A stretch of 5,553 nt of DNA from Candidatus Hecatellales archaeon (lineage in GTDB: Archaea > Thermoproteota > Bathyarchaeia > Hecatellales > Hecatellaceae). The notes under the pieces are model-generated. The model did no database searches. It saw only the letters and a list, made by a program, of their open reading frames with translations, and was not told where the DNA came from. This document shows positions 1-5,553 of this stretch, piece after piece. Location: contig QMYF01000050.1 of assembly GCA_003662515.1 (NCBI GenBank), forward strand, positions 1-5,553. Reading direction: 5' to 3'. The translations under genes were made by a program, and so were the position numbers. The number at the start of each line of letters is the position of its first letter. Position 1 is the stretch's first letter.

Positions 1-1
1 C

Positions 2-256
2 GAGTCTGTAAGGCTTTCAAAGCTTATCCTTGAGATGGCTGGAAAGCTCGGCAAGCCTGCCTACCTAGTGTTAAACAAGGTTGACAGAGAAGCCGCCCGC
101 CTGCTTCTAGAGCAGGTGGATAAGGAAAAGGTTTTAGCGGTTATACCTCAAAGCAGGGAAATCTTCCTAGCCTGCCTTAAAGGCGAAGAGGTGGACGTCC
201 AGCTCGGTGAGGTGGAAAAGCTGGCGGACAGGCTTCTTTCACTCCTCAGCCGTTGA
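2..256 (+). CDS. CooC-type CODH maturation ATPase, C-terminal part (5' end outside window)
   Basis: This is the last 84 residues of a P-loop ATPase of the MinD/CooC family. The frame is open from base 2, so the ATG at base 35 is internal and not the start. What is visible is the helix beginning ESVRLSKL, then the strand AYLVLNKVD, which carries the NKxD-type base-recognition motif of SIMIBI ATPases. After it come KVLAVIPQSREIF and a final amphipathic helix, matching the end of CooC-like proteins. The Walker A/deviant P-loop lies outside the window. CooC family members couple ATP hydrolysis to nickel insertion into carbon monoxide dehydrogenase in the cytoplasm; that role is inferred from the family. 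A general ParA/MinD ATPase is the alternative. The gene converges with the SWIM gene and their 3' ends overlap by 18 bp. No T-tract terminator is seen after the stop. Confidence 0.75.
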   Translation, partial: ESVRLSKLILEMAGKLGKPAYLVLNKVDREAARLLLEQVDKEKVLAVIPQSREIFLACLKGEEVDVQLGEVEKLADRLLSLLSR

Positions 257-679
257 AGCCTCCTCTTCAAACCATTCCCTCCTAACGTAACGCCATTCCG
301 CCATTAGGGTTTCGTAGATTTCGTCTTCCGCCTCGACTAGCTCGTAGCTTCCCAAGGCTTCAGCCAGCCTTTGAGCTATCAGATGGTAGCAGAGGAGGGC
401 TTCCCCGTCTAGAACCCGGAAATAATAGTCGTCGCAGGTGCAGTAGCCTACTTCCGGGAGCACTTGGTAGTCCCTTTCCTTCCCCACAACTATCCAGACT
501 ATTCTCCCGCTAGGCTGGAAAACATATTTCTTCACAGCCTTTTCAACTATGGCTTTCCAAGCGTTTTCAAAGCGTTTGCCGAAACGTTGGAGAAGCTTAG
601 CCCTTAAAGGTTTTGGAAGCACACCTTTCTCCTTGGCTTCCCTGCAGGCTTCAGCCAACACTTCGTCTTCAGCCTTCAA
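239..679 (-). CDS. Small SWIM zinc-finger protein
   Basis: A 146-residue protein with the SWIM signature CxCx(n)CxH: C80-T-C82, a 14-residue spacer, then C97-Y-H99. It is preceded by two short strands (residues 52-65, including FQPSGR and VWIVVG) and followed by a helix, IAQRLAEALG. The N-terminal 50 residues are a basic, helix-rich segment, and the C-terminus is acidic. SWIM domains bind zinc and are thought to contact DNA or protein partners; in eukaryotes they occur in Rad51-paralogue partners such as Sws1/Shu2. Small archaeal members are uncharacterised, so a nucleic-acid role is inference. The start is TTG, ten codons after an in-frame stop at 707-709, with GAGGGAG immediately upstream (683-689 on the plus strand). 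In-frame GTG and TTG codons at 661 and 658 are weaker alternatives. It is divergent from the phosphoesterase gene across 74 bp. Confidence 0.8.
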   Translation of the reverse strand: MKAEDEVLAEACREAKEKGVLPKPLRAKLLQRFGKRFENAWKAIVEKAVKKYVFQPSGRIVWIVVGKERDYQVLPEVGYCTCDDYYFRVLDGEALLCYHLIAQRLAEALGSYELVEAEDEIYETLMAEWRYVRREWFEEEASTAEE

Positions 680-753
680 AGCTCCCTCTACAAGGTTGAA
701 AGAAGACTAACGGAAGCCTTTAACGTTACTTTCACTCCACCTATTGTGGAAGG
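680..753. promoter_or_regulatory. Divergent intergenic control region with two palindromes
   Basis: These 74 bases separate two divergent TTG starts and must carry both promoters. There is a perfect 8-bp palindrome TAACGTTA at 721-728. There is also a perfect hyphenated inverted repeat TCCAC-N5-GTGGA at 736-750, ending three bases before the phosphoesterase start. TTTAAC around 719-724 lies at a plausible TATA-box distance for the plus-strand gene but is a weak match. No good TATA box is visible for the minus-strand gene. A shared regulator, or a hairpin covering the purine-rich GGAAGG before the TTG, are both possible; neither is shown by sequence alone. Confidence 0.35.
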
Positions 754-1590
754 TTGACGGCTCTCTGCCCTCCATGGCCAGCCCTCCTCCTGGAAAACGG
801 GGAGAAAACCTTAGTGGTGGCTGACCTCCACCTAGGCTTCGAGTTTGAGCTTTCGGAGAAGGGGATAAGTCTTCCCTCCCAGACGGGGAGGCTTAAGGAG
901 AGGCTTCTGAAAATCCTCGACGAAACTGAAGCCTCCAGCCTCATCATCCTCGGCGACTTCAAGCATACTATTCCTAAGGTTTCCCTTCAAGAGTGGAGGG
1001 ATATCCCCCTCTTCCTCGAAGAGGTTGGAAGGAAGGCGTCCAAGATAAGGCTAGTTTTGGGCAACCATGACGGAGGCATAGAGGTTTTCGCTGGGGAGAA
1101 GCTGGAGGTCCACCCGAGCCGGGGAATCCTCCTCGAGGCTGGAAACGTGAAGGTAGGCCTCTTCCATGGGCATGCCTGGCCTTCCCCAAAACTTTTCGAG
1201 GCCTCCTACTGGATTATAGGCCACAACCATCCCGCCGTCCAGTTTAGAGGCTACTTCGGCTTCCGCATGTTTAGGCAGGCTTGGATTAAGGCTCCCATAA
1301 ACCGGAGAAGGCTGATAGAGGATTTCCTCAAGTCTCGGGGGGTGAAAATGGAGGGGAAGCCTGAAAAGGTTTTAGAGGAGAAGTATAACGTGAAGCCTGC
1401 TGTTAAACACCTAGTTATCATGCCGGCCTTTAACGACCTGCTGGGAGGCTTAGCCTTCAACGCGGTGGAGCAGGAGGAGCTTCTGGGGCCTGTAACCCGC
1501 TCCCGAGGCGTTTTAATGGAGAAGGCGGAAGTCTATCTTACTGATGGAAGCTTTCTCGGAAGCCTGAAAAGCCTGAGAAAGTATGGGTGA
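754..1590 (+). CDS. COG1407 ICC-like metallophosphoesterase
   Basis: A 278-residue calcineurin-fold phosphoesterase with every metal-ligand block in order: DLHLG (D24, H26), GDFKH at 67-71, GNHD at 103-106, HGH at 138-140 and GHNHP at 156-160. The segment PAFNDLLGG (224-232) and the FN after it are typical of the C-terminal part of the archaeal/bacterial COG1407 family, which has an extra C-terminal region beyond the core fold. Length is normal for the family. These enzymes use two divalent metals to cleave phosphoester bonds. The substrate is unknown, and a nucleic-acid role is suggested by bacterial relatives next to Lhr-type helicases (family knowledge). The start is TTG: the frame is closed by TAA at 721-723, no ATG or GTG lies between, and GTG codons at residues 21-22 would remove the first strand. 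GGAAGG abuts the start, so it is a poor Shine-Dalgarno site; a near-leaderless transcript is possible. Confidence 0.85.
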   Translation: MTALCPPWPALLLENGEKTLVVADLHLGFEFELSEKGISLPSQTGRLKERLLKILDETEASSLIILGDFKHTIPKVSLQEWRDIPLFLEEVGRKASKIRLVLGNHDGGIEVFAGEKLEVHPSRGILLEAGNVKVGLFHGHAWPSPKLFEASYWIIGHNHPAVQFRGYFGFRMFRQAWIKAPINRRRLIEDFLKSRGVKMEGKPEKVLEEKYNVKPAVKHLVIMPAFNDLLGGLAFNAVEQEELLGPVTRSRGVLMEKAEVYLTDGSFLGSLKSLRKYG

Positions 1591-1603
1591 CTTTCAAGCC
1601 TAA

Positions 1604-1622
1604 AGGAATAGACATATATTTG
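1604..1622 (+). promoter_or_regulatory. Putative archaeal TATA/BRE promoter of the FAD dehydrogenase
   Basis: A TATA-like CATATATTT (1613-1621) is preceded by a purine-rich stretch, AGGAATAGA (1604-1612), that could act as the BRE. An archaeal transcription start about 25 bp downstream would fall near 1640-1645, leaving a leader of 10-15 bases before the ATG at 1655. The element lies in the 64-bp gap after the phosphoesterase, suggesting the dehydrogenase can be transcribed alone. This rests on pattern only. Confidence 0.5.
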
Positions 1623-1654
1623 GGCTTCCTTCTAATGGTTATGGCGGCTTAGAG

Positions 1655-3040
1655 ATGGCTTTGAAAGCTGATGTGGCAATTGTGGGCGCCGGGCCTGCAG
1701 GGCTTTTCGCAGCTTTGGAGCTAGCTGAAAAGTCTCGGCTTAAAATTCTCGTGGTAGAGCAGGGGAAGCCTCCCCGCCAACGCTCCTGCCCCGAGCAGCT
1801 TTACAAGGGCTGCGCGAAATGTAGCCCTTGCAACGTGCTTTCAGGCGTGGGTGGAGCTGGAACCCTTTCCAGTGGGAGGCTTAACCTTAGGCCTGACATT
1901 GGGGGGAATCTTTACCCGCTGGTGGGGGAGGAGGAAGCCTGGAAGCTTGTTGAATACGTGGATAGCGTTTTCTTGAGGTATGGAAGCCCAAGGAAGCTTT
2001 ATAATCCGCATGGGCCTGAGGTTGAGGAGCTCGAGCGAAAGGCTGCAGCGGCAGGAGTAAAGTTTATCCCTATACCTCAGAGGGAAATCGGGACAGATAA
2101 CGCTCCACGGGTCATCCAGAACTTCATGGAGGATTTGGAGCGTAAAGGTGTCCGCTTTCTTCTCCAGCGTAAGGTTGAGGGGCTTGGGAAGGGTGAGCTG
2201 ACGCTTAACGGTGGAGAGAAGCTTTACGCGAAATATATTTTGGTGGCTCCTGGGAGAAGCGGCCACAGCTGGCTGGCTGAGGAGGCTAGGAAGCTGGGAA
2301 TTCCCACCCGCCACGAGCCGATAGACATCGGGGTTAGAGTTGAGGTTCCAGCCATCATTATGGAGCCTGTCGCCCGGATAAGCCGAGACCCAAAATTCCA
2401 TATTTACACTGAGAAATACGACGATTTCGTGCGGACCTTCTGCGTTAACCATCGAGGCTTCGTATGTCTTGAGGTTTATGAGGAGGACGGCATGGTTGGG
2501 GTTAACGGCCACTCCATGGAGAGCGTTCAATCGCAGAACACGAATTTCGCCTTCTTGGTGCGCATGGGCTTAACCGAGCCTCTTGAAGACACCACAGCCT
2601 ACGGCCAGATGATCGCCAGGCAGGTTACCAGGCTCGGTGGAGGGAAGCCCATCGTCCAGAGGCTTGGAGACCTGATTAGGGGGAGAAGGTCAACCTGGGA
2701 CAGGGTGGAGAAGGGAAACGTTGAGCCAACCTTGAAGACGGTTACGCCGGGAGACATTGCCATGGCGCTTCCCCACCGCATAGTAACCGACATTATCGAG
2801 GGGCTGGAGAAGCTGGATAAGGTTATTCCAGGAGTGGCAAGCCCCTCCACCCTCCTCTACGCCCCCGAAGTCAAATTCTCAGCCAACAGAATATACACCA
2901 ACAAGGATTTGGAAACCCCCGTAGAAGGCCTCTTCGTAGCCGGAGACGGGGCAGGCCTCTCCCGGGGAATAGTAACCGCCGCAGCCACAGGCATCATAGC
3001 GGCGAGAGGCATCCTCAAAAAGGAAGGCCTGCCAGCCTAA
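1655..3040 (+). CDS. COG2509-family FAD-dependent dehydrogenase
   Basis: A 461-residue flavoprotein. The N-terminal Rossmann motif is VGAGPAG (10-16) with the acidic end of the second strand at VVEQ (33-36). Next comes a cysteine cluster, C45, C53, C56 and C59, leading into SGVGGAG and a conserved SSGRLNLRP block. The block IGTDNAPRVI (145-154) is typical of this family. The C-terminal FAD-closing motif is LFVAGDGAG (426-434), followed by SRGIVTAAATG. LLYAPEVKF (400-408) also matches family members. Length is normal and nothing is broken. The proteins are cytoplasmic (no signal peptide) and have no established substrate; NAD(P)H-linked oxidation or reduction is inferred from the fold. The ATG start lies just before the first strand. 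The upstream Shine-Dalgarno is weak, which fits a short-leader transcript from the TATA-like box. The 229-codon open frame antisense to this gene is a shadow. Confidence 0.88.
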   Translation: MALKADVAIVGAGPAGLFAALELAEKSRLKILVVEQGKPPRQRSCPEQLYKGCAKCSPCNVLSGVGGAGTLSSGRLNLRPDIGGNLYPLVGEEEAWKLVEYVDSVFLRYGSPRKLYNPHGPEVEELERKAAAAGVKFIPIPQREIGTDNAPRVIQNFMEDLERKGVRFLLQRKVEGLGKGELTLNGGEKLYAKYILVAPGRSGHSWLAEEARKLGIPTRHEPIDIGVRVEVPAIIMEPVARISRDPKFHIYTEKYDDFVRTFCVNHRGFVCLEVYEEDGMVGVNGHSMESVQSQNTNFAFLVRMGLTEPLEDTTAYGQMIARQVTRLGGGKPIVQRLGDLIRGRRSTWDRVEKGNVEPTLKTVTPGDIAMALPHRIVTDIIEGLEKLDKVIPGVASPSTLLYAPEVKFSANRIYTNKDLETPVEGLFVAGDGAGLSRGIVTAAATGIIAARGILKKEGLPA

Positions 3041-3081
3041 GCATTTTCAGGCTGGACCCCTAAAAGTCTCCCCTTTTTCTT
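3032..3081 (+). terminator. Hairpin over the dehydrogenase stop codon plus T-tract
   Basis: CCAGCCT at 3032-3038 is perfectly complementary to AGGCTGG at 3049-3055, giving a 7-bp stem with a 10-base loop that includes most of the TAA stop. About 18 bases further on lies CCCCTTTTTCTT (3070-3081), a T-rich tract like those at which archaeal RNA polymerase terminates. The tract runs up to the stop codon of the convergent RACo gene, so read-through into it would be limited. There is no equivalent T-tract for the minus strand. Confidence 0.4.
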
Positions 3082-4975
3082 ACTTGAAGCCCTCTTTTGA
3101 GGTTTTAGGAAGCAAGTGCTGAATGTGTGGGAAGCTGTCTTTCATGTGGGGGAAAACCATGGCTTCCATGAATTCTCTTTGAAAGTCAGGGTCTATTGAA
3201 AGCTCGATGTATTTTATTGTTCTGGCGATTCTACGTGCTTCCTCCCTTTTCTCTTTGCTTAAAAGCGCCAGCCTCGCCCCCTCCCCGGCAGCATTCCCAA
3301 CACTAACTACCTTGTTCAGGTCGCAGTCTGGAAACATGCCAATAACCATGGCTGCCTCCTTATCAATATAGGTTCCAAAAGCGCCGGCTAAAACAACCTC
3401 ATCCACCTTTTCCGCCCCAAAATGTTTCATCAAAATTTTGGCTCCACAGTATAGGGCTGCTTTAGCAAGCTGAATAGCCCTCACATCTTTCTGGGTTACG
3501 GTTATATCCTCGCCTATGGCGGTTTCATCCCGCCATACCAAAACAAATTCGGAGCCTTCGCTTGTCTCTCTCACCCTTCTGGTTGACAGTTCCACGTTTA
3601 TTTTCCCGCTGGGAAGTATTATTCCTGCCTTAAACATTTCCGCTATAGCTTTAATAATGCCCGAACCGCAGATGCCTCGAGGCTTCTCACCTCCAATGGT
3701 TTCATAGGTAACTTCAAAGGTTTCAGGGTCGATTTTGAGGTCTTCGATGGCTCCTGGGGCAGCACGCATACCATATTTTATATGGGCTCCCTCAAAGGCT
3801 GGGCCTGTAGCACAGGAGGCTGAGAAAAGTTTTTCCCTATTTCCCACAACGATTTCGCCGTTGGTTCCAATATCTATGATTAGTTGAACATGCTCCTTCT
3901 TCCAAGGTTCAGTGGCTATAAGGACGCCCACGTTATCCGCCCCTACAAAACCCGCCTCTATGGGAAGGAAATGAACATTCCCGCTGGCCAACACTTGCAG
4001 TTTAAGGTCTCTAGCTTTAACGTTTACTGCGTCGTGAACCACAGGGGTGAAAGGAGACTTCCCAAGATATTCGGGGTAAAGTTTGAGAAAGAGATGGTGC
4101 ATGCAGGTGTTTCCCACAAGAACAACCTCGCAGACGTCTTCCGGCTTTATTTCAGCGGCTTCAACCAGCTTTGAAATTATAAAGTTTACACCTCGAATGA
4201 CTCGTTCGTGAAGCTGCTCAAGCCCGTCTTCCTTAAGGATGGCATGGGTTATCCTAGACATTACGTCTTCTCCAAGGGGAACCTGCGGGTTCATCATGGA
4301 GTAATGGGAAACGATTCTGCCTGTTTTCAGGTTTATTAGGAAGCCAACCATGGTTGTGGTTCCAATGTCGATGGCTACCCCGTAAACATCTTCAACTTTT
4401 CCGGGTTCAACCTTAACTATCTCCTTTCCATCCCACACGGTCACTGTGACCTTCCATTCACCTTCCCTGAGGGTTTCAGGAAGGGACTTCAAAACCTCAT
4501 AGTCAACCTTTAAGTTCTTCAAACCGTGGGCAGCCTCTAGGCTGGCAAGCAGCCTTTCAACGTCTCCTGTTGGATCCTCAAGACTTGGGGGTGGAAGTTC
4601 AACGTAATACTTCTTGACAGCTGGATTCAATTCGACAGGTAATTCTAAAAGTGGTTTTCGCACGACTTGAACTGCCGCTACACTTACTTCTGGAACAGAA
4701 GCCACTACGTCCCCTTTAATCGCGGCTCTGCAGGCAAGCCTATAGTTGGCCGCAATTTCCCTATCGGTTAGAAGCTTGGCTTCTGCGGAGCCCATAGGTG
4801 TGAGGTTTTCCATACCCTTCTCAATTATAACCTTACACTTTCCACACCAGCCTTCACCGCCGCAAAGGGATTCCAAGGGTATTCCCAGGCTTTTTGCAGC
4901 TTCAAGAAGCGTAGTTCCTTCCTCAAATTCTCCTCTTCTACCGCTTGGCTGGAAAACAACCTTACATTTAGCCAA
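3080..4975 (-). CDS. RACo-like corrinoid-protein reductive activator (2Fe-2S ferredoxin + ASKHA ATPase)
   Basis: A 631-residue protein with the full RACo architecture. Residues 1-95 form a plant-type [2Fe-2S] ferredoxin domain with ligands C38, C44, C47 and C82 (CGGEGWCGKC). A linker follows to about 197, then the middle and ASKHA (DUF4445) domains. ATPase motifs are phosphate-1 DIGTTT (203-208), VGNTCMHHLF (287-296), phosphate-2 DIGTNGE (368-374), CATGPAFEG (388-396), GICGSG (434-439) and the adenosine motif LAGAFGTYID (529-538). Characterised relatives use ATP to drive one-electron reduction of inactive Co(II) corrinoid protein to Co(I), in the acetyl-CoA pathway or in methyltransferase systems. 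The corrinoid partner is not in the window. The start is TTG; an in-frame TAG lies three codons upstream (4985-4987), and starting here keeps the first ferredoxin strand intact. The upstream TAGGGA is a weak Shine-Dalgarno. It differs from methanogen RamA, which carries C-terminal [4Fe-4S] motifs instead. Confidence 0.9.
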   Translation of the reverse strand: MAKCKVVFQPSGRRGEFEEGTTLLEAAKSLGIPLESLCGGEGWCGKCKVIIEKGMENLTPMGSAEAKLLTDREIAANYRLACRAAIKGDVVASVPEVSVAAVQVVRKPLLELPVELNPAVKKYYVELPPPSLEDPTGDVERLLASLEAAHGLKNLKVDYEVLKSLPETLREGEWKVTVTVWDGKEIVKVEPGKVEDVYGVAIDIGTTTMVGFLINLKTGRIVSHYSMMNPQVPLGEDVMSRITHAILKEDGLEQLHERVIRGVNFIISKLVEAAEIKPEDVCEVVLVGNTCMHHLFLKLYPEYLGKSPFTPVVHDAVNVKARDLKLQVLASGNVHFLPIEAGFVGADNVGVLIATEPWKKEHVQLIIDIGTNGEIVVGNREKLFSASCATGPAFEGAHIKYGMRAAPGAIEDLKIDPETFEVTYETIGGEKPRGICGSGIIKAIAEMFKAGIILPSGKINVELSTRRVRETSEGSEFVLVWRDETAIGEDITVTQKDVRAIQLAKAALYCGAKILMKHFGAEKVDEVVLAGAFGTYIDKEAAMVIGMFPDCDLNKVVSVGNAAGEGARLALLSKEKREEARRIARTIKYIELSIDPDFQREFMEAMVFPHMKDSFPHIQHLLPKTSKEGFK

Positions 4976-5009
4976 ATCTTTTCCCTACGCCTACCAAAAC
5001 ACTTTAACC

Positions 5010-5015
5010 TTTAAA
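5010..5015 (-). promoter_or_regulatory. Possible TATA-like box for the RACo gene
   Basis: TTTAAA lies about 35-40 bases upstream of the TTG start, a spacing that would put transcription initiation roughly 10 bases before the start codon. It overlaps the stop codon of the upstream CCG remnant. Such short AT-rich strings are common in this AT-rich stretch, so support is thin. Confidence 0.25.
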
Positions 5016-5299
5016 CCACGCCAGCCAATATTTCTAAACAATCATAAATAATTTTAATTTTCGATTTTAAGGCTTTAGCGGCTTCTCTAAGATTTAAGAG
5101 GCGGAAAGGACAGGCTGTAACTAAATATTCTGCGCTGGTTTCCTCTACTTTTAAAATCCGCTCCATGCCTGCCCAAATGACAGGAGTCATGATAGGTAAC
5201 CTTACCCTTAAAAGGCCTCTTAATTTCAAGTTTACCTTCCTCCAAAGGTTCCACTTCCAATCTGAAAACTTCTATTATACCAATATGGATAGAGGATGT
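5011..5299 (-). pseudogene. Remnant of a CCG-domain iron-sulfur protein (HdrB/GlcF type), frameshifted with internal deletion
   Basis: Two frames together give the C-terminal part of a CCG-domain protein. The first (5299 down to about 5165, no good start codon) encodes LEEGKLEIKRPFKGK followed by VTYHDSCHLGRHG, the classical opening of the second CCG motif. The second frame (to the TAA at 5011-5013) encodes SAEYLVTACPFRLLNL, then REAAKALKSKIKIIYD and a short end, the classical C-terminus. In the family, CX31-39CCX35-36CXXC puts about 70 residues between these cysteines. Here only 70 bases separate the two Cys codons, so roughly 140-160 bp including the CC pair is missing and the frame is broken. 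CPxC has become CPFR, losing a ligand. Intact relatives bind an iron-sulfur cluster in heterodisulfide reductase or related oxidoreductases. The second frame alone would be a 72-codon ORF from TTG (5229), but its first 20 residues are out-of-frame noise. Confidence 0.75.
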
Positions 5300-5553
5300 T
5301 TACGCATAATTCGCAAGTTTAATGTTGCGGGGAAAACGTATATAAGAAATTCATGGCCTGCTATACGAAGAACTCTTCCGCAATCCATTTTCACTTTATA
5401 TTTTCTTAGATCCTTGAACTCTTCAAAGCTTTCAAAGGCTTGTTTAGCTGTTCTGCCAAGTAAAACGACCTTTTCAGGCTTTAAATTTCGCATTTCCCAC
5501 AAAAGGGAAGTGTCCAGCACAGTTCTTAACGATTTTTGCAGGAGGCTTAGACC
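5275..5553 (-). CDS. Uracil-DNA-glycosylase-superfamily-like protein, C-terminal part (5' end outside window)
   Basis: The frame is open from the right edge to a TAA at 5275-5277, giving 92 residues; the GTG at 5520 is probably internal. Recognisable is LWEMRNLKPEKVVLLGRTA followed by a helix KQAFESF, which resembles the LxPxxIVxLGxxA block of family 4/5 uracil-DNA glycosylases. Next comes DCGRVLRIAGHEFLIYVFPA, which resembles the strands leading into the HPS/HPA catalytic loop. Here that loop reads FPATLNLR, so the conserved His is replaced by Phe. The end, RKHPLSILV, runs into the CCG remnant, with which it overlaps by about 25 bp in another frame. It may be a divergent member of the superfamily, or a C-terminally eroded gene; the N-terminal catalytic motif lies outside the window. 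The stretch is AT-richer than the left half of the window. Confidence 0.5.
   Translation of the reverse strand, partial: GLSLLQKSLRTVLDTSLLWEMRNLKPEKVVLLGRTAKQAFESFEEFKDLRKYKVKMDCGRVLRIAGHEFLIYVFPATLNLRIMRKHPLSILV

Noticed and set aside
35..256. Treating the ATG at 35 as the start of a 73-residue protein
   Set aside because: The frame is open to base 2 and the residues before the ATG match the family, so the gene starts outside the window.
1841..2530. 229-codon open frame on the minus strand
   Set aside because: It is entirely antisense to the well-supported FAD dehydrogenase, shows no recognisable domain, and its openness follows from the codon bias of the real gene.
3884..4174. 96-codon plus-strand frame inside the RACo gene
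   Set aside because: Antisense to conserved ASKHA motifs, with no family resemblance. The shorter plus-strand frames at 3516-3707 and 4746-5051 were dropped for the same reason, as were the minus-strand frames at 741-962, 974-1189, 1251-1460 and 2599-2850 inside plus-strand genes.
5011..5229. A genuine 72-residue protein starting at TTG 5229
   Set aside because: Only its last 50 or so residues resemble anything (a CCG-domain C-terminus). The matching upstream part lies in another frame, so this is a broken gene.
1..5553. CRISPR array, tRNA, rRNA, insertion sequence or long direct repeats
   Set aside because: Reading both strands shows no regularly spaced repeats, no tRNA-like cloverleaf, no transposase motif and no terminal inverted repeats. 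Recurring short strings such as AGGCTT and AAGCCT reflect codon preference.

Overview
The window reads as archaeal chromosome from an organism that uses the reductive acetyl-CoA (Wood-Ljungdahl) pathway. The archaeal signs are a TATA-like box with a short leader before one gene, an archaeal-type COG1407 phosphoesterase, a small SWIM zinc-finger protein and frequent TTG starts. The pathway signs are the end of a CooC-type CODH-maturation ATPase at the left edge and a full-length RACo-type corrinoid-activating ferredoxin/ASKHA ATPase in the right half. A Bathyarchaeia-like lineage would fit, but no marker gene here fixes the taxon.

Layout. 2-256 (+) is the C-terminal end of a CooC-like ATPase. 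It converges with, and overlaps by 18 bp, a SWIM zinc-finger protein (239-679, -). A 74-bp divergent spacer with two small palindromes separates the SWIM gene from a COG1407 metallophosphoesterase (754-1590, +). A TATA-like element precedes a COG2509 FAD-dependent dehydrogenase (1655-3040, +). This gene ends in a hairpin plus T-tract and converges, 39 bp away, on the RACo-like gene (3080-4975, -). Upstream of RACo on the same strand lie an AT-richer remnant of a CCG-domain (HdrB/GlcF-type) iron-sulfur protein (5011-5299) and a truncated uracil-DNA-glycosylase-like reading frame that runs off the right edge (5275-5553).

How the genes fit together. CooC (nickel insertion into CODH) and RACo (ATP-driven reduction of Co(II) corrinoid to Co(I)) both service the CODH/ACS-corrinoid branch, though they lie on opposite strands about 3 kb apart. 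The SWIM protein and phosphoesterase look like nucleic-acid functions sharing one divergent control region. The dehydrogenase is a conserved family without an established substrate.

The most unusual part is the right end. The CCG gene has lost about 140-160 bp, including the CC pair, is frameshifted, and has Arg in place of the last Cys of the CPxC motif. Its reading frame is fused to and overlaps the end of the glycosylase-like frame. I found no evidence for a wholly new system; the rest is ordinary core metabolism.
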